Assembly: GCA_002425305.1 (NCBI GenBank)
Contig: DILZ01000076.1
Span: 1-9,938, forward strand
Length of the DNA stretch: 9,938 bases
Reading direction: 5' to 3'
Source of the DNA: Ruminococcaceae bacterium UBA5579
Lineage (GTDB): Bacteria > Bacillota > Clostridia > Oscillospirales > Ruminococcaceae
This document shows positions 6,596 to 9,938 of this stretch, piece by piece. The notes under the pieces were generated by a model that searched no databases, was not told where the DNA came from, and worked only from the letters and a program-made list of their open reading frames with translations. How positions within the stretch are numbered: position 1 is the first letter of the stretch; every line of letters begins with the position of its first letter. The position numbers and the translations under genes were made by a program.

Positions 6596-7985
6596 AGGTC
6601 TCGTCCTTTATGTTTTTAGAAAGGAAGTTGTCTTATGTTTAAAAAGTTTATTGCGTTGTTTATGACACTTGTTATGGCGTTTGAATTTGTTTCGCCTACA
6701 TTTGTTTCAGCAATGGCATATGATGATGACAGTTCATTTGCTCAAAAAGCTGAGGAAATAAGCCAAGGTGAAGCTAGATACGAAGCGGAAGAATTAGCAA
6801 ATGAAGCTAAGGAAAAAAATCCTTTGAAGTGGATTAAACATCCCTTAAATTATTATAGTAACCTAGATGAAAATTTAGAAATTGATGAGGCAAAATTGCC
6901 GGATATAAGTGGACTTTCTCTTAACACAAGAACAAACAATTGGTACTTATCTAGGGAATACGATAAATTACCCTACAATATATTCCATACCAGGGTTCAA
7001 AATCATATTAGAAATAATTACAACAACCCAAATCTTTCTTTAATCCAAAAAACAGAACTATATTTGGAATATGACATGGATAAAATTAAAAAAGATCCTG
7101 CCCTAAAAAAATATAAAAATCAAAGTAGTGAAGGCAGTGCAGATATATGGTTAGAAGAGAATGATAATATATTTATTTGGGAAGTAAAGCCCTATTCATA
7201 CAGTATCAACGAGGAAAAAAACACAAAAGGCTTGAAGCAATTAGAAAAATATGTCGAATGTCCGAAAACACGTGCATACAAATACACAGAAAAAATACTT
7301 GAAAAAAAGGTGTTTAATTACGGAAAGGATTTTAGAGAAGACATTCCAAGCGGTGAATTCTGCTTTAAATTGGATGTAAACACACCAACTGGAACTGAAC
7401 ACGTTAGATATGATGTTTCATATCAGGTGGATAATTTCACAGGGATGATTTATTATAGCTTTACTCGTGTGCTTGAAGGAAAAGATCCTCCCCGACTGCC
7501 GGTTAAAGAGAAAGAGGCGGTAACTGCTTTTGAATCCTCAAAAAAAACTGCGCACAAAGATGTTGCAGCCAGTGCAGATACGCTCGTTAATCAAATCCCC
7601 AACAACATAGAGGAAGAAAACGATGTTAAAATGGATGATGACGGCAATATTGTTGACGGTAAAGGAAATATTATTGTAAAGATTGGAGCTATGGGTGCAT
7701 TTTGCGTAATTGCCGGTGGACTTATAGCGATTCACAGTAAAACTGTAGATAAGACCTCTCATTCCGGATTTATAATATCTGAGTGTATAAAATTCCTGGA
7801 TGCTGTTAAAACAAATAAAGCGGCAACAATACTTGCTGCCCTTGCCGATTTTAAAATCATATTATCTGCAATTGGAATTCCATCGTCTGTTATTGCCGCT
7901 GCTGAAGAAATTGAGGAGGAAGATGACACTCAAAAAATCAATGAACGGATTGAGGCAATTCAAGATGAAGCGGAAAATTATAAAA
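5850..7985. other. A+T-rich island spanning the end of one gene and start of the next
   Basis: G+C content drops sharply around 5850 and rises again around 7985. Hand counts are 38/120 at 5941-6060 and 33/120 at 7081-7200, against 67/120 at 5341-5460 and 58/120 at 8101-8220. The island covers the C-terminal half of the 5162-6595 gene, the intergenic hairpin, and the first 450 residues of the large effector. Its right edge falls at a domain boundary, between an acidic coil and the calcium-binding module. Confidence 0.7.
6592..6618 (+). terminator. Intergenic hairpin, possible attenuator between the two genes
   Basis: ATAAAGG (6592-6598, overlapping the upstream stop) pairs perfectly with CCTTTAT (6605-6611) around a 6-nt loop, and GTTTTT follows. 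The 7-bp stem has only two G-C pairs, so termination is probably partial. It might lower effector relative to immunity expression. Confidence 0.45.
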
Positions 7986-9938
7986 AGGCAGGCGACGCTC
8001 AGCCGCCGCGCGATCCCCTTATAATTGATCTTGGAAACCCCGGTATTGAGCTTCATTCTCTTGCAAACGGCGTAAATTTTGACCTCGATAACAACGGGTT
8101 TGCGGAAAAGACCGCATGGATCGGCAGCGAGGATGGTTTTCTTGCTTTTGACCGAAACGGAAACGGGAAAATTGACAACGGCGGTGAGCTTTTCGGAGAT
8201 CAAGTAGTATTTAAAGACGGGTCGAAATCCGAATCTGGTTTCAAAGCTCTTGCCGAGCTTGACGAGAACGGCGATGGTATGATCGATAAAAACGATCCTC
8301 AATTTGCAAGTTTGTGCGTATGGATCGACGCTAACCGTAACGGCATTTCCGAAGCAAACGAACTAAAGGCCTTAGACGAGATCGGCGTGATATCCATTAG
8401 CCTTGAACACGCCGAGATCAGCTTTGTTGACGAGGAAACGGGATCGCGCATTGCGGAATCCTCATCTGTTACAATCAACCGAAACGGAATTGACACTACT
8501 ACGGAGATCAGCGAATTCTGGTTCCCTGTTAATTCGTCGGACACAACGCAAGGCGGCGTAGTAACGGCGGGCAATGTTCCGAATATAATTCAAGCAATAA
8601 GCGATGATGAAAGCGGAACTCTGTTCGAATTGTGCTATAATTTCAGCGAATCGAATGACATAGCTGTTAAACGTTATTACTTGAAACAAATTCTGTATTT
8701 CATTACCGATGCGACAGATGTCCCCATCAACAGTCGCGGAGGTAATATTGACGCGCGCGATCTTAAGGTTGTAGAACAGTTTATGGGGCGTGAATTTGTT
8801 GGCGTAGACGGCTCGAATCCGAATGTCAATGCCGCAGAAATATTGAAAGCTATATACACTCGTATAGAGGATCAATATTTTAATATTCTAAATATGTATT
8901 CATCTCTTGGAGGATATTTGCACGCTGTATATGAATACGAAAATGATATGGGGACTAAATCTCTTAATATGGCGTTTTTAAACAGCATATTTGATGAGAA
9001 AATTGCTGACGGTGACGACATTGATTCGCTTATTTACGACCTAGGAGTTTACCTTAAGTCGTTTGACAACACAAATGGCACAAACCACTTTGGCGAATAT
9101 TCTAGTCATTATTCGGCAATTTCCGAACACTATGCGGAGATAGTTGAACTCACAAAAACCGGATTCACATATCTTGGAACCTCCTCTGCCGATAGCTACA
9201 GCGGCACAAACAACAACGATTTCATATTCGGCGAAAACGGCAACGATACTCTGCGCGGCGGTAACGGGATGGATAACATCTTCGGCGGCGAGGGCAGCGA
9301 TACTTTGTACGGAGATGCCGGAAACGACACGCTTTACGGAAATGAGGACAACGACACACTTTACGGTGGAGTAGGAAACGATACACTTTACGGTGATGAC
9401 GGCGATGATGTTCTCGACGGAGGCGCAGGAAATGATATTCTGTACGGCGGAGAAGGCAATGATACATACATCTTCGCAAAGGGCTACGGCAACGACACAG
9501 TCATAGACGCAGACGGTCTGAACACGCTATGCCTTAAAGGACTTAATCCCAACGATATCCTTGTAAACGGCACGGGCGAATACGACGCGACTATCACAAT
9601 CAAGGGCACAAACGACACTCTCGTTATTAAGGATTTCCGCAAGGGCGAGGAATACGCAAATTACGACCTCGAGTTCGACAGCGTAAAAATGCATGTTACC
9701 GATAAGAACAGCCCGTTCAAGCATATCTATGGAGGAAACGGCGACGATGTCCTCAAGGCAGTCGTTGATGATTCCATTATGCACGCTTTCGGCGGCGATG
9801 ATACCGTTTACGGGAGCGACGGAAACGACATAATCTACGGCAATGAGGGTGATGACGCTATCTACGCGGGCAGCGGCGACGACCTGGTTTACGGCGGCGA
9901 CGGCGACGATATTCTCGACGGCGGAAAGGGCAATGATT
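6635..9938 (+). CDS. Secreted RTX-repeat effector with nuclease-like N-terminal domain, partial at 3' end
   Basis: The frame is open for 1101 codons from ATG 6635 (AAGGAAG at 6621-6627) to the window edge without a stop. Residues 1-28 look like a Sec signal peptide (MFKK, hydrophobic core, cleavage near VSA or AMA). Around 165-206, G-S-A-D170, E183-V-K185 and Q202-x3-Y206 match the D...ExK...Q pattern of PD-(D/E)XK nuclease toxins. Hydrophobic segments lie at 350-366 and 396-423, then an acidic coil. Residues 483-575 hold calcium-type loops at D483, D506 (DRNGNGKID), D543 (DENGDGMID) and D565. A module with RGGNIDAR (701-708) follows, common before RTX repeats. RTX nonapeptides occupy 865-945 and 1032 onward, with a linker like the haemolysin calcium-binding related domain. 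RTX proteins usually leave Gram-negative cells by type I secretion; a signal peptide is the plausible route here. Nuclease activity is inferred from motif spacing only. Confidence 0.8.
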   Translation, partial: MFKKFIALFMTLVMAFEFVSPTFVSAMAYDDDSSFAQKAEEISQGEARYEAEELANEAKEKNPLKWIKHPLNYYSNLDENLEIDEAKLPDISGLSLNTRTNNWYLSREYDKLPYNIFHTRVQNHIRNNYNNPNLSLIQKTELYLEYDMDKIKKDPALKKYKNQSSEGSADIWLEENDNIFIWEVKPYSYSINEEKNTKGLKQLEKYVECPKTRAYKYTEKILEKKVFNYGKDFREDIPSGEFCFKLDVNTPTGTEHVRYDVSYQVDNFTGMIYYSFTRVLEGKDPPRLPVKEKEAVTAFESSKKTAHKDVAASADTLVNQIPNNIEEENDVKMDDDGNIVDGKGNIIVKIGAMGAFCVIAGGLIAIHSKTVDKTSHSGFIISECIKFLDAVKTNKAATILAALADFKIILSAIGIPSSVIAAAEEIEEEDDTQKINERIEAIQDEAENYKKAGDAQPPRDPLIIDLGNPGIELHSLANGVNFDLDNNGFAEKTAWIGSEDGFLAFDRNGNGKIDNGGELFGDQVVFKDGSKSESGFKALAELDENGDGMIDKNDPQFASLCVWIDANRNGISEANELKALDEIGVISISLEHAEISFVDEETGSRIAESSSVTINRNGIDTTTEISEFWFPVNSSDTTQGGVVTAGNVPNIIQAISDDESGTLFELCYNFSESNDIAVKRYYLKQILYFITDATDVPINSRGGNIDARDLKVVEQFMGREFVGVDGSNPNVNAAEILKAIYTRIEDQYFNILNMYSSLGGYLHAVYEYENDMGTKSLNMAFLNSIFDEKIADGDDIDSLIYDLGVYLKSFDNTNGTNHFGEYSSHYSAISEHYAEIVELTKTGFTYLGTSSADSYSGTNNNDFIFGENGNDTLRGGNGMDNIFGGEGSDTLYGDAGNDTLYGNEDNDTLYGGVGNDTLYGDDGDDVLDGGAGNDILYGGEGNDTYIFAKGYGNDTVIDADGLNTLCLKGLNPNDILVNGTGEYDATITIKGTNDTLVIKDFRKGEEYANYDLEFDSVKMHVTDKNSPFKHIYGGNGDDVLKAVVDDSIMHAFGGDDTVYGSDGNDIIYGNEGDDAIYAGSGDDLVYGGDGDDILDGGKGND
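8081..8353 (+). other. EF-hand-like calcium module inside the RTX effector
   Basis: Residues 483-573 of the large protein contain four Asp/Asn/Gly loops. DRNGNGKID (506-514) and DENGDGMID (543-551) closely fit the D-x-N-x-N/D-G-x-I-D form of EF-hand and dockerin loops. DLDNNGFAE (483-491) and DANRNGISE (565-573) are looser. The order of [17 protein letters not shown] and VWIDANRNG is a module often found upstream of RTX repeats in large exoproteins. Confidence 0.75.
9227..9469 (+). repeat. RTX nonapeptide block 1, nine tandem repeats
   Basis: Residues 865-945 divide into nine 9-residue units such as [18 protein letters not shown] and DGGAGNDIL, fitting GGxGxDxUx, which binds calcium as a parallel beta-roll. 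Adjacent units are also close at DNA level: the AACGACACGCTTTACGG type recurs with single changes, suggesting recent unit duplication. Confidence 0.95.
9728..9938 (+). repeat. RTX nonapeptide block 2, runs off the window
   Basis: From residue 1032 the pattern resumes: YGGNGDDVL, two degenerate units, then [36 protein letters not shown] and an incomplete DGGKGND at the edge. It is separated from block 1 by an 86-residue linker containing [11 protein letters not shown]. Confidence 0.93.

Noticed and set aside
8462..8875. A 137-codon open frame on the - strand within the effector
   Set aside because: It is antisense to a region whose + strand encodes a known RTX-associated module. It has no ribosome binding site or family resemblance.
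9222..9479. An arginine-rich open frame on the - strand
   Set aside because: It is the reverse reading of the RTX repeat block. Its Arg-rich repetition follows from the glycine and aspartate codons on the + strand.
9227..9938. A tandem DNA repeat that might suggest a CRISPR array or satellite
   Set aside because: The 27-bp period is exactly nine codons of RTX motif in one open frame, with no unique spacers.

Overview
The window comes from a Gram-positive anaerobe of the Firmicutes, most likely a clostridial or ruminococcal gut-type bacterium. This rests on a complete agr-type peptide quorum-sensing system, a clostridial-style conjugation coupling-protein remnant, a Tn916-class tyrosine integrase, strong Shine-Dalgarno sites and mixed A+T content. 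The genus cannot be fixed from this sequence. Every gene lies on the + strand.

Left part (1-2000): the C-terminal end of a TraG/VirD4 conjugation coupling protein, broken by a frameshift near 109, then a strong terminator, a perfect 10-bp inverted repeat, and an apparently intact tyrosine recombinase (792-1904). The same 12-bp sequence occurs just before and just after the recombinase. This is a mobile-element edge, probably of a decayed integrative and conjugative element.

Middle part (2057-5016): a full agr circuit in the order agrA-agrC-agrD-agrB, the reverse of the classical B-D-C-A order. agrA and agrC overlap by 4 nt, have their own extended -10 promoter, and end at a perfect 12-bp hairpin terminator. 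A 52-codon agrD (4259-4417) and agrB follow under a second promoter. That promoter is preceded by two direct repeats 22 bp apart, the expected layout of an AgrA (LytTR) binding site, so agrDB is probably the autoinduced arm. The predicted signal is a five-residue thiolactone, C-A-F-V-I.

Right part (5058-9938): a promoter, a 477-aa protein whose C-terminal half resembles DUF4304-type proteins, and then a very large reading frame that starts at 6635 and is still open at the window end (1101 codons seen). The large protein has a probable signal peptide, a PD-(D/E)XK-nuclease-like N-terminal domain, hydrophobic segments, an EF-hand-like calcium module and two blocks of RTX nonapeptide repeats. 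It looks like a secreted RTX effector. The gene before it is a candidate immunity partner.

The most interesting pattern is base composition. A continuous A+T-rich stretch (about 5850 to 7985) covers exactly the second half of the putative immunity gene and the N-terminal half of the effector, while the outer halves of both genes are G+C-richer. This suggests that effector domain and cognate immunity domain are exchanged together as one cassette between conserved flanks, beside a quorum-sensing circuit and an integrase.
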